A stretch of 52,426 nt of DNA from a virus, in the IMG/VR virus record IMGVR_UViG_3300010885_006641, positions 1-52,426 of that record; one strand, 5' to 3'. The notes beneath the pieces are model-generated. The model saw only the letters and a list, made by a program, of their open reading frames with translations, ran no database searches and was not told the DNA's origin. The translations under genes and the position numbers were made by a program. Below, piece by piece: positions 22,463 through 30,910 of the stretch. Each line of letters begins with the position of its first letter. Position 1 is the first letter of the stretch.

Positions 22463-24589
22463 GTGCCATTACAGAAGCTCCAGTTTCGCCCGGGACTTAA
22501 CCGAGAAGGTACTGACTATTCTAACGAAGGGGGTTGGTATGACGGCAACAATGTTCGTTTCCGTTCAGGATTCCCTGAAAAGATCGGTGGGTGGACGCAA
22601 ATCTCTAATAAGCAGTTCTTAGGGGTAGCTCGTTCTCTTTGGGTTTGGGCTGATAATGACGGTGGGGTAGGCTCGATCTATTATGGTGTAGGCACGAGTG
22701 TTAAGTACTACATCTTCTCTGGGGGTAGTTACTACGATATCACTCCTATACAAAAGACGACTACGCTAACATCTATACCGTTCACCGCAACTGCGGGTTC
22801 GTGCGTAATTACTGTGCATGACACAGGATATAGCCCCAACGTAGGTGACTACGTTACTTTTTCCAACGCCGTAAGTTTGGGCGGTAATATTACCGCCGCG
22901 GTGCTTAATCAAAGCTACCAAATTACTTCTGCTAACTCAGCCGCGTCTACCTATACGTTTAATGCTACAGCTACGGCTAACGCAAGTGATACAGGCCATG
23001 GTGGTACACCCACAGCAGCATATTGCTATCCTAGTGGGGTTGATGTATACGCGATTAATAACGGATGGGGTGCGGGTCCTTGGAGTAGAAACGGATGGGG
23101 AACCCCTGCAGATATCGGTATCGGGCAGCAATTGCGTTTATGGTCGAATGATAACTATGGTGCGGACCTTCTTATTGCCCCACGGGGGGGACCCATTTTT
23201 TATTGGGCAGATAGCTCTGGAGTTACATCGCCCGCAGTGGGGTTAAATACATTAGCAAACGCAAACACCGTACTGACTGATACATGCACATTTGGTAGTG
23301 GAGCTACAAGCATTACAGTTACAGCAACTAATGCCCCATATATTTTCCCTTATATGTATATCTCCGGTACAAACATACCTACAGGCGCATACGTATCTCC
23401 GTCATACACATTAGGATCTACCACAGTACCTATTATTGGCACGACTACTGGGGTAAGTTCAGGCACCTATAATTTCTCCTACGCGGGTAGTTTTGTTCCA
23501 ACGCAAACATACCAAATTCTTACTTCTGCGATTCAGCGGTTCGTTATCGCATTTGGTGCTAACCCATACCTACCTAGCAATAGCAACACCGAATTTGACC
23601 CGATGCTTGTACGATGGTCAGACCAAGGTAATGCCTACCAATGGGTACCTCAAGCGGTTAATCAGTCAGGTGAATACACACTTACTAATGGGTCTTACAT
23701 CATGGGGGCCCGGTCAACCCGCCAAGAAATTCTAATTTGGACCGATTCTGCACTGTATTCGATGCAGTACATCGGCACGCCCTATGTATGGGGCTTTCAG
23801 ATTCTGATGGACAATATCTCGATCATGTCTCCTAACTCCATGATCACGGTTAACAACGTAACCTATTGGATGGGGCGAGACCGATTCTATACTTACTCGG
23901 GTCGGGTAGAAGTGCTCCCCTGCGCTCTACGGCAATATATCTTTGACGATATTAACCAAGACCAATCGTATCAAGTATTTGCAGGTGCTAATGAAGCGTT
24001 TAACGAAGTATGGTGGTTCTACGTCAGTCAGTCTAGTAATGGTACAAAAGTCACAAACTACGTGATCTATAACTACTTAGACCGTGTTTGGTATTATGGG
24101 TTAATGGGTCGCACTGCGTGGTTCCAAACAGGCCAGCAGCAATACCCCATCGCTGCGGATTATAATAATCGCTTGCTATACCACGAGTTTGGTTGTGATG
24201 ATAACTCAACGCTTATTACTGCACCGATTGATGCTTACGTGCAATCCTCTGATTTTGATATTGGGGATGGGCACAACTTTGGTTTCGTATGGCGTATTTT
24301 ACCGGATGTGAACTTTAACGGGTCTACATCTAGCAATCCTTCGGTTACTATGACCCTTGTGCCTAGACAAAATTCTGGGGCCCCCTATGCACCTGCGCAC
24401 ACAGCGCAAATTGTCAGCGCACAGAATTATATGAATCAGCCCGAATATACGATTCAGCAATTTACAGGGCAGGTATATACTCGTCTCCGTGGGCGACAAA
24501 TGGCGTTCCGAATAGAGTCTACTGGAACCGGAGTAGCATGGCAGTTAGGTAGCCCTAGAATTGATATTCGCCCAGATGGTCGTAGATGA
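22463..24589 (+). CDS. P22 gp10-like stabilisation/tail tube protein
   Basis: The 708-residue protein uses a GTG start (22463) with GGAGG at 22450-22454 eight nt upstream. It opens with LQKLQFRPGLNREGTDYSNE, then NNVRFRSGFPEKIGGWTQIS, the signature I associate with the gp10-like packaged DNA stabilisation/tail proteins of P22-like phages and the T7 gp12-like tail nozzle in related genomes. The rest is beta-propeller-like with many Trp/Tyr (MQYIGTPYVWGFQILMDN). Residues about 100-170 and 270-350 contain inserted Thr-rich beta modules. It is downstream of the lysis genes rather than beside the other neck genes, an unusual place. Confidence 0.75.
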   Translation: MPLQKLQFRPGLNREGTDYSNEGGWYDGNNVRFRSGFPEKIGGWTQISNKQFLGVARSLWVWADNDGGVGSIYYGVGTSVKYYIFSGGSYYDITPIQKTTTLTSIPFTATAGSCVITVHDTGYSPNVGDYVTFSNAVSLGGNITAAVLNQSYQITSANSAASTYTFNATATANASDTGHGGTPTAAYCYPSGVDVYAINNGWGAGPWSRNGWGTPADIGIGQQLRLWSNDNYGADLLIAPRGGPIFYWADSSGVTSPAVGLNTLANANTVLTDTCTFGSGATSITVTATNAPYIFPYMYISGTNIPTGAYVSPSYTLGSTTVPIIGTTTGVSSGTYNFSYAGSFVPTQTYQILTSAIQRFVIAFGANPYLPSNSNTEFDPMLVRWSDQGNAYQWVPQAVNQSGEYTLTNGSYIMGARSTRQEILIWTDSALYSMQYIGTPYVWGFQILMDNISIMSPNSMITVNNVTYWMGRDRFYTYSGRVEVLPCALRQYIFDDINQDQSYQVFAGANEAFNEVWWFYVSQSSNGTKVTNYVIYNYLDRVWYYGLMGRTAWFQTGQQQYPIAADYNNRLLYHEFGCDDNSTLITAPIDAYVQSSDFDIGDGHNFGFVWRILPDVNFNGSTSSNPSVTMTLVPRQNSGAPYAPAHTAQIVSAQNYMNQPEYTIQQFTGQVYTRLRGRQMAFRIESTGTGVAWQLGSPRIDIRPDGRR

Positions 24590-25260
24590 GTACATTAAAC
24601 ACAGTCACAGTAAACCGAAGTACCCCCATTAGGGCATCGTCTGCACCTAACCTACCCGTTGCACCAACTGTGTATCAACAGACTTATTTTGATCAGTTTG
24701 CGAATTCGCTGCGGCTATACTTCGCTCAGGTTGATAACTTTACCCAAGCGATATTAACTAACATTGGCGGTAGTAGTATTTCGTTTCCCTACGCACAAAT
24801 CGAGGGGAATACTACGAATCAATACGCAACTGCGGCGAATACGCCGACACTCGTAACATGGAATAAAAATGACGCTGTTAAAGCGTTTACACTAGCTAAT
24901 AACATTGTAGTTGTGCAACAGTCTGGGTACTATAATTTTTCATACACTCTGCAGTTAGCTAATACAGATACTACAGCACACACTGCTATAGTTTGGGCAC
25001 GGCTTAATAACATAGATATTGCAGGGTCTACAACTCAGTACACAGTGCCCGCTTCAGGTAAGCTATCAATAAATGCAGTTCAACTTGTTTACCTTACCGC
25101 AGGGAGTGGGGTAGGTATTTGGTGGGGTACGGATAAAGCAGCAACATCTGGTGGGGCTACTGGAGTGTTATTACAAAGCCAAGCGGCACAAACTTCGCCT
25201 ATGGCGTACCCTCAAACCCCTGCAGCTTTGGGGGTAATAACGTTTGTTTCAGCGTCTTGA
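24586..25260 (+). CDS. Virion protein with C1q/TNF-like jelly-roll core
   Basis: The 224-residue protein has a Ser/Pro-rich start, a helical segment (YQQTYFDQFANSLRLYFAQ, residues 30-48) and a beta core (NIVVVQQSGYYNFSYTLQLA and AHTAIVWARLNNIDIAGSTT) whose pattern resembles C1q/TNF-like trimeric jelly rolls known from many phage proteins. It overlaps the preceding gene by 4 nt. Such proteins usually act as head or tail fibre tips. The function here is inferred. Confidence 0.65.
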   Translation: MSTLNTVTVNRSTPIRASSAPNLPVAPTVYQQTYFDQFANSLRLYFAQVDNFTQAILTNIGGSSISFPYAQIEGNTTNQYATAANTPTLVTWNKNDAVKAFTLANNIVVVQQSGYYNFSYTLQLANTDTTAHTAIVWARLNNIDIAGSTTQYTVPASGKLSINAVQLVYLTAGSGVGIWWGTDKAATSGGATGVLLQSQAAQTSPMAYPQTPAALGVITFVSAS

Positions 25261-25269
25261 TATGATAAT
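25258..25269 (+). promoter_or_regulatory. Candidate extended -10 promoter for the internal-virion cassette
   Basis: TGATATGATAAT (25258-25269) contains a TGn-TATGAT extended -10 element, just after the stop of the preceding gene and 26 nt before the ATG at 25295 (AGGAG at 25285-25289). No clear -35 is seen. Confidence 0.35.
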
Positions 25270-25294
25270 ATCTAACAAATTTTAGGAGCTTGCT

Positions 25295-26818
25295 ATGTCT
25301 GGTGGCGGTGGAACAGGTACATTATTAGGATTAGGTGCTTCGGTACTCGCGCCTGAACTTGCACCTGAAATATTTGCGGGTGAGGGCGGCACTGCACTGC
25401 TAGCTAAGGCTGCATTGGGTGGAGGTATATCTGCACTAACTGGGGGGAATCCTTTGGTAGGTGCGGGCGGTGCATTAGCTATGAACGCGCTAGGTGGGTC
25501 TAGCGGTATTCAGCAATTACTGCGGAACAATACCCCTTCAATGTTTACTGCAAATGGGGCTCCAACTGCCGCTGCGGAAGTTGCTCAACAACTACCCTCA
25601 GAAACCCCCGCTTTTACAGATATTTTCGGTAACGCTAACATAGGAACTCCTTATGCGGGTCAAGGTGCATTAAGCTCCCGACTACAAGGTGCGATAGGAT
25701 CGAATCCCAATAACCCTTATATGAACACAATGTTCCAAGGGGCTCCTGTAGATGCGTCAAATCTACCCCCTCCTGTGCCAGTTCAAGGGGACGCATATGG
25801 GCAGCAGTACACACAACAATCCCCCTTTCCTACTAACCAAAATTCTAATGGGTTCCTTGATAATGCAGGAAACTGGGTTAGCAATAAAGCTGGGAATGCG
25901 TTAGATTGGATGAGCAATAACCCACTTAAAACTGCGGGTTTGGGTCTTGGTGCGTACACACTTTATAATGTTATGGGTAATCATGGTAATCATTACTTAC
26001 CCGGGTATCAACCCGCTACTGCAGCGTCCTATGGATTAGGCCGGACTTTATCTCCTAACTTCATGCCTGTGCGTCCTATGGCTGAAGGGGGTATTACTTC
26101 TCTTTCCCCTAACCCTAATGTAGTGAGTTCCGGCCCAGCAAATCTTGATTTTATGGGTTCGGATATGTACCCGCAGAGTCAGATAAGTCGGTCTTTCTAC
26201 GCTACACCTACGCAAGCTCCGACAGGTGCACAATCAGCTATGGCTGGGTATGAACCCGCCACAAACCCATTAACCGGAGAGCCTATAGCAAATATGGCTG
26301 AAGGTGGGGTTGCTAAAGGTAGTAATACTGATAAATACCCAACAGATGCGGAAACGGCAGCGGCATTTAACGCAGCGTATCCAACGCCTAATTACTCAAC
26401 AAATACCCCATCAAATCCTTATGTGCAATCTATGCATGACCTAATGGTTAGGTTGAATCTACTACAAGACCAGACCCCCGGAACAATACCCCCAGAAGCT
26501 CAAGCAGCGGCGACAGGACGTACTCGGTTTGCTGCGGGAGGTATGTTAGGTGGGTACTCTGATGGTGGGCACTTACTTAAAGGTCCGGGTGATGGCATGT
26601 CCGACAACATCCCAGCAAGTATTGGGGATAGACAACCTGCTCGACTAGCAGATGGTGAGTTTGTTGTACCTGCAGATGTCGTATCGCATTTAGGAAATGG
26701 CTCTACTGATGCGGGTGCAAAGCAGTTGTACGCAATGCTAGACAAAGTACGTAAGGCACGGACGGGTAACCAGAAGCAAGGTAAACAAATTAACGCTGAG
26801 AAGTTTATTCCCACATGA
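25295..26818 (+). CDS. Internal/ejection-type virion protein
   Basis: The 507-residue protein starts with a Gly/Ala/Leu-rich hydrophobic segment (LLGLGASVLAPELAPEIFAG, then LGGGISALTGGNPLVGAGGA) that looks membrane-active. The middle is Asn/Pro-rich. It contains MAEGGIT (26078), MAEGGVA (26294) and FAAGGML (26528), then the conserved end GPGDGMSDNIPASIGDRQPA, ARLADGEFVVPADVVSHLGN and YAMLDKVRKARTG. I know this C-terminus from virion proteins of many environmental podoviruses. Position before the giant internal protein suggests it is ejected with the DNA; the hydrophobic N-terminus could help membrane passage (inference). Confidence 0.65.
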   Translation: MSGGGGTGTLLGLGASVLAPELAPEIFAGEGGTALLAKAALGGGISALTGGNPLVGAGGALAMNALGGSSGIQQLLRNNTPSMFTANGAPTAAAEVAQQLPSETPAFTDIFGNANIGTPYAGQGALSSRLQGAIGSNPNNPYMNTMFQGAPVDASNLPPPVPVQGDAYGQQYTQQSPFPTNQNSNGFLDNAGNWVSNKAGNALDWMSNNPLKTAGLGLGAYTLYNVMGNHGNHYLPGYQPATAASYGLGRTLSPNFMPVRPMAEGGITSLSPNPNVVSSGPANLDFMGSDMYPQSQISRSFYATPTQAPTGAQSAMAGYEPATNPLTGEPIANMAEGGVAKGSNTDKYPTDAETAAAFNAAYPTPNYSTNTPSNPYVQSMHDLMVRLNLLQDQTPGTIPPEAQAAATGRTRFAAGGMLGGYSDGGHLLKGPGDGMSDNIPASIGDRQPARLADGEFVVPADVVSHLGNGSTDAGAKQLYAMLDKVRKARTGNQKQGKQINAEKFIPT

Positions 26819-27228
26819 AGCTACAAGTTCAATATGTAGAGCCTGAATTTACTGCACAAGCATGGCCTTTAGCTGAAAAGTTTATTGATTCTGCGTTACC
26901 ATATGGCAACGGGGATTACACTCTAGAACAAGTTAAGCTGTTAGTGTGCATGGGGCAGTGGCTACTTCTAGTAGCAGTTGACGATAGCGGTAAGATACAT
27001 GGGGTAGCAACAGTATCATTTATTAGTTACCCAAACTCTAGAGTAGCGTTTATTACTTGTATTGGTGGTAGATTAATCTCTAGCCAAGATACGTATACAC
27101 AAATGAGTATGCTACTTAAAGGCCGGGGTGCTACAAAAATTCAAGGGATGGCACGTCCCTCTATCGCCCGACTATGGAAGCGGTATGGTTTTAATGACGT
27201 TGCTACATTAGTAGAAAGTACAATTTAG
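26815..27228 (+). CDS. GNAT-like acetyltransferase-fold protein
   Basis: The 137-residue protein resembles a truncated GNAT fold: WLLLVAVDDSGKIHGVATVS (beta 2-4), RVAFITCIGGRLISSQD (beta 4/5) and the C-terminal IARLWKRYGFNDVATLVEST matching the usual 'RLYRRxGF' end of GNAT enzymes. The classical acetyl-CoA loop (Q/RxxGxG/A) is not clear, although 'LKGRGATKIQGMARPS' occupies that place, so enzymatic activity is uncertain. It overlaps the preceding gene by 4 nt and lies among virion genes, a location where phages often encode this GNAT-like protein. Confidence 0.65.
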   Translation: MKLQVQYVEPEFTAQAWPLAEKFIDSALPYGNGDYTLEQVKLLVCMGQWLLLVAVDDSGKIHGVATVSFISYPNSRVAFITCIGGRLISSQDTYTQMSMLLKGRGATKIQGMARPSIARLWKRYGFNDVATLVESTI

Positions 27229-27239
27229 GAGCACCTATT

Positions 27240-29117
27240 ATGGGCGGTGGTGGAAGCGGCGGCGGCGGGAATACATCTCAATCGGATCAGTTTACAAACC
27301 TATCTCCGTGGGCACAGCCATATGTTACGTCCATGCTTGGTGCCGCGCAGTCCCAAGTATTTAACACCGATCCATCTGGGCAAATAACAGGTATCCATCC
27401 ATACAGTTCTTTTGGCGCATATAACCCACAAACAGGTGGGCAGTATGGTATGACTCCTAGCGATGCAATGGCAGCGCAATCATCTGTAGCCGGGTTCAGC
27501 CCATTACAGCAACAATCGTTTAATTCTGCAGCAAATTTACGAACCCCCGGGCAGTTTAACACCGCCACTAATGCAGCTACTTTAGGTACTTTAGGTTCAT
27601 TAAATACCGCAGGTCAGGCCGCAGGGTATGGCTCTATGGGGTCAGGTTATGGTGCGCAAGGTGCGGATATTGGGCAAGGATATGGTGCTCAACTCGCAGG
27701 TACAGGACAAACAGGATTAGATATCGGGGCCCAAGGTGCACAGTTAGGTGCACAAGCAGGGCAAGCTGCATTAGGTGCAGGTGCTTTAGGCACTGATTAC
27801 GGTGCACAGGGCGCAGATATTGGGCAAGGATACGGTGCTCAACTCGCAGGTACAGGGCAAGTTGGCATGGGGTTAGGTGCGCAGGGCGCTCGTATAGGAA
27901 GTCAAGCAGGGCAAGCTGCGTTAGGCGCAGGTGCTTTAGGTACTGGATATGGCGCACAAGCTGCTGGGTATGGTCTTGGAGCAGGGTCGAACGTTGCTAA
28001 TGCAGCCCAAAATTACGCGGGGAACATAAACCAAGCGGGCCAAGCTTTTGGTAATCAAGCAACAAATTCTAACGCTGTCCAAGCGTATATGAATCCGTAT
28101 ATTCAAGCATCTTTGCAGCCACAGCTAAACTTGTTAGCGCAACAGACAGGTATTAATAGCGCGGCGCAAGAAGCTGCTGCGACACAAGCAGGTGCATTCG
28201 GCGGTACACGTTCTGCGCTACAGAACGCCCTAACTCAACAAGCAGGAAACTTAGCTGCGCAAAACCTTATTGGGCAGGGGTATAACACCGCGTATAACAA
28301 CGCAATGCAGAACATGCAGAATGCGGCTCAGATGGGTCTCACAGGTGCAACCTCAGCGGGTAACCTCGGCGTTCAAGGTATGGGCACGGGGGCTAATCTC
28401 GGTATTGCTGGCCTCAATGCGGGTATGCAGGGCGCAGGTATGGGGCTACAAGGTGCGCAAGCCTACGGTAACTTAGGTCAAGCAGGGGTAGCTAGCGGAC
28501 TTCAAGGACTCGGCGCGGCTCAAAACGCGCTCCAAAGTGGTGCAGGTTTAGCATTGCAAGGTACTGGGCAGGGTCTACAAGGTGCAGGTCTTGGATTGCA
28601 AGGTGCACAAGCTTATGGAACTTTGGGGCAACAGGGTTTAGCTACAGGGCTTCAAGGGCTTGGCGCAGCACAAAACGCGCTTCAAAGTGGTGCAGGGTTG
28701 GCTCTACAAGGTACAGGTCAAGGTATGCAGGGCGCGGGTCTTGGTCTTCAAGGTGTGGGTGCACAACAAGCCGGATATGGTCAAAGCATTAGTGGCGCAG
28801 GACAGCTTGCAAATATTGGCACCGGACAGCTTGCGGCAAACCAAGGTATTATTAATACGCAGAATGCGTTGGGTGCTCAACAGCAAACAAACCAACAGAA
28901 TATTATTAACCAAGCAATGCAGAACTATCAGACTGCGTTGCAGTATCCTATGACCCAGTTGACGAACTTGAAAAACTTGGCTATGGGTATACCTATGACC
29001 GATACGACTACAACACAATCGCAAGCTACGCCTAGCACTGCATCACAGTTAGCAGGGTTGGGAGTTCAGGGGATTGCAGGACTCGGTGCATATAATGCTT
29101 TGAATAAGGGCCAATAA
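27240..29117 (+). CDS. Repeat-rich internal virion protein
   Basis: The 625-residue protein starts MGGGGSGGGG and has SPWAQPYVTSMLGAAQSQVF near residue 22, a motif seen in internal virion proteins of related phages. Most of the rest is Gly/Ala/Gln-rich with long amphipathic helices. Two different 50-residue tandem duplications lie at residues 137-236 and 403-502. Between them is a helical segment (AYMNPYIQASLQPQLNLLAQ, GGTRSALQNALTQQAGNLAA) typical of the family core. No membrane segment or enzyme motif. AGGAG lies upstream. It is likely packaged in the head for ejection. Confidence 0.65.
   Translation: MGGGGSGGGGNTSQSDQFTNLSPWAQPYVTSMLGAAQSQVFNTDPSGQITGIHPYSSFGAYNPQTGGQYGMTPSDAMAAQSSVAGFSPLQQQSFNSAANLRTPGQFNTATNAATLGTLGSLNTAGQAAGYGSMGSGYGAQGADIGQGYGAQLAGTGQTGLDIGAQGAQLGAQAGQAALGAGALGTDYGAQGADIGQGYGAQLAGTGQVGMGLGAQGARIGSQAGQAALGAGALGTGYGAQAAGYGLGAGSNVANAAQNYAGNINQAGQAFGNQATNSNAVQAYMNPYIQASLQPQLNLLAQQTGINSAAQEAAATQAGAFGGTRSALQNALTQQAGNLAAQNLIGQGYNTAYNNAMQNMQNAAQMGLTGATSAGNLGVQGMGTGANLGIAGLNAGMQGAGMGLQGAQAYGNLGQAGVASGLQGLGAAQNALQSGAGLALQGTGQGLQGAGLGLQGAQAYGTLGQQGLATGLQGLGAAQNALQSGAGLALQGTGQGMQGAGLGLQGVGAQQAGYGQSISGAGQLANIGTGQLAANQGIINTQNALGAQQQTNQQNIINQAMQNYQTALQYPMTQLTNLKNLAMGIPMTDTTTTQSQATPSTASQLAGLGVQGIAGLGAYNALNKGQ
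27648..27947 (+). repeat. 150-bp tandem duplication (50-residue unit)
   Basis: Copy 1 27648-27797 and copy 2 27798-27947 code YGAQGADIGQGYGAQLAGTG and onwards. They are closely similar but not identical, and in frame. Confidence 0.9.
28446..28745 (+). repeat. Second 150-bp tandem duplication in the same gene
   Basis: Copy 1 28446-28595 and copy 2 28596-28745 code LQGAQAYG(N/T)LGQ and onwards, with an identical QNALQSGAGLALQGTGQG core. The unit length is the same as in the other duplication but the sequence is different. Confidence 0.9.
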
Positions 29118-30898
29118 TGAGTATTCAGAATGCTTTAGGCAACACTGCCGCTGCTCTTGCTGCTAGAGCTATCACGCCAGAACAAATTAAGGCGATGCAA
29201 GCTCATATCCTTACTAGCATGAACAACAATACGCTCGAAGCGTATAAGGCTGTGCCGATTCTGCAAGACCTTAACTCACGTTTACAGCAAGTTCAGAATG
29301 CCCCCGCAATGGCCCAAGCTGCACTTAATCAGCCACCTATTAGTGCGCAGGTAATGCAACAAGCTAGAGCCGATTTACGCGGACCGTCCGCACCAATGCA
29401 GATGCCACCTCCGCAGATGCCCCCACAACAACCACAGCCTCAAGCTGCACCTCAACAGCCTCAAGGTATTGATTCGGCTCAAAGTAATCTACCTCAGAGT
29501 TACGCTAATGGCGGGATTATCGCGTTTGATGATGGGGGTGCGGTTAATAATGATTGGATGTACGCACGGGGTCCTTATGGGTATACCGCAGAGCAAATGG
29601 CGGCGCAAGAGCAAGCTAAGAAAGCTGCTCAAAATGCTCAGGTGATGCAAGCGAATAAAACTGCCGGAACTAGCTATGCGTTACCTTACTCCACCGACCC
29701 TAAAACGGGGTTGTTAACTTCTAGTTTATCCCCCACACCTGCCCCCACTCCTGCCCCTGCCCCTGCTGCCCCTGCCCCTGCCCCTGCTGCCCCTGCCCCT
29801 GCTGCCCCTGCTGTAGGTAAAGGGATTGATGCTGCTCCCGGCGCAGCTAAGGCGCCAAAGAAAGTTGCTGATGCGGTAAAGAGCGTAGAGAAGAACGCTG
29901 CTCCCGCTGCTCCCGCCGACCCCACTGCAACCCCCGGTATTGACTCTGCTCCCGCAGTTGCTTCTGCTGCTACCGCTGCTCCAGCATGGGGTGACATGTA
30001 TAAGCAAAGCGAATGGGATGCTAAAAAGGAATCGTTAGAGAATCTGATTAAAGGCCAGTCTGACGAATCAAAACAAAATGCTGAGCTAAATATGTGGCTT
30101 GCGTTGATGAAGGGCGGGGCTAAGATGATGGGGGGTACATCCCCCAATTTTGCTGCTAATATGGGTGCAGGGGCTGAAGAAACTGCTTCTGGTATCGCTG
30201 CCGCACTACAACATCAACAAGCTGAGAAAGCCGCACAGGTACAGCAATTAGTGAACCTCGGACTCAAGGCGCCGGAGATTGATATAGGACTTACCAAAGC
30301 AGACACTGAAAGACGCTTAGGACAAGCATCCGCAGCGCATCTGGGTGCAGAGACTAAGCGTATTACTGAACTCACTGAGCCGGAACGCCAACAAATCCTC
30401 GCTCAAACTGCTAACCTCAGGTCTGAAATTAAAGCTCGTAATGATCTTACACCTTACCAAATCAAGCACTTGATGTCTCAAGTTGACCTTATTGAGAAAG
30501 GCCAGATTCCGTATTATCAGGGATACTCTGAATATCGTAAAGCTGCAGGGGAAGCTTTAGGGAGCAAGGGTGCCCCTACTTATGGCTCAGTAAGTTTTAG
30601 CGATGTCCAGAAATTTAGAAAAGACCTAGATGAGTCTATGCAAGGTGGCCCAAAAGCGATTCTTAATTCTGCTATCGGGCAGAAGATTCCCCCTGCAGAC
30701 GATCCTAAATATGGATTTATACGTAAGGGTCTTGAAGCTAAACCGGGTACCACCTCATATAATAACGCGATGAGCGCGATTCATGATATGAAAGAAAAAT
30801 ACATACAGGACACCTTAACAGGATATGCTGGAGCCCCGTATAGTATGAAAAATAACCGCGTAGGTAGCGGTGCAGGTATAGACGCACTCCCAGACTAA
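29117..30898 (+). CDS. Internal virion protein with Pro/Ala-rich linker
   Basis: The 593-residue protein has a helical N-terminus (NALGNTAAALAARAITPEQI), a Pro/Gln-rich region, YANGGIIAFDDGGAV (residues 129-143), a Pro/Ala linker (APTPAPAPAAPAPAPAAPAP, about residues 204-232) and a helix-rich C-terminal half with WLALMKGGAKMMGGTSPNFA (residues about 325-344) and Gln/Leu coiled coils. The GGAKMMGGxSPNFxANxGxG type of segment is one I recall from internal proteins of environmental podoviruses. The ATG overlaps the previous TAA by one base. It likely forms an internal-core complex with its neighbours. Confidence 0.65.
   Translation: MSIQNALGNTAAALAARAITPEQIKAMQAHILTSMNNNTLEAYKAVPILQDLNSRLQQVQNAPAMAQAALNQPPISAQVMQQARADLRGPSAPMQMPPPQMPPQQPQPQAAPQQPQGIDSAQSNLPQSYANGGIIAFDDGGAVNNDWMYARGPYGYTAEQMAAQEQAKKAAQNAQVMQANKTAGTSYALPYSTDPKTGLLTSSLSPTPAPTPAPAPAAPAPAPAAPAPAAPAVGKGIDAAPGAAKAPKKVADAVKSVEKNAAPAAPADPTATPGIDSAPAVASAATAAPAWGDMYKQSEWDAKKESLENLIKGQSDESKQNAELNMWLALMKGGAKMMGGTSPNFAANMGAGAEETASGIAAALQHQQAEKAAQVQQLVNLGLKAPEIDIGLTKADTERRLGQASAAHLGAETKRITELTEPERQQILAQTANLRSEIKARNDLTPYQIKHLMSQVDLIEKGQIPYYQGYSEYRKAAGEALGSKGAPTYGSVSFSDVQKFRKDLDESMQGGPKAILNSAIGQKIPPADDPKYGFIRKGLEAKPGTTSYNNAMSAIHDMKEKYIQDTLTGYAGAPYSMKNNRVGSGAGIDALPD
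29728..29815 (+). repeat. Low-complexity Pro/Ala-coding CCTGCCCCTGCTGCC array
   Basis: A roughly 88-bp stretch of CCTGCCCCTGCTGCC-type units codes an alternating Pro-Ala linker inside the 593-residue protein. It is prone to slippage. Confidence 0.85.
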
Positions 30899-30910
30899 TA
30901 AAGGCTATAT

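Noticed and set aside
29686-30147. Open frame on the - strand (153 codons) opposite the Pro/Ala linker
   Set aside because: Low-complexity shadow of the Pro/Ala-coding array; no ribosome site and antisense to a convincing gene.
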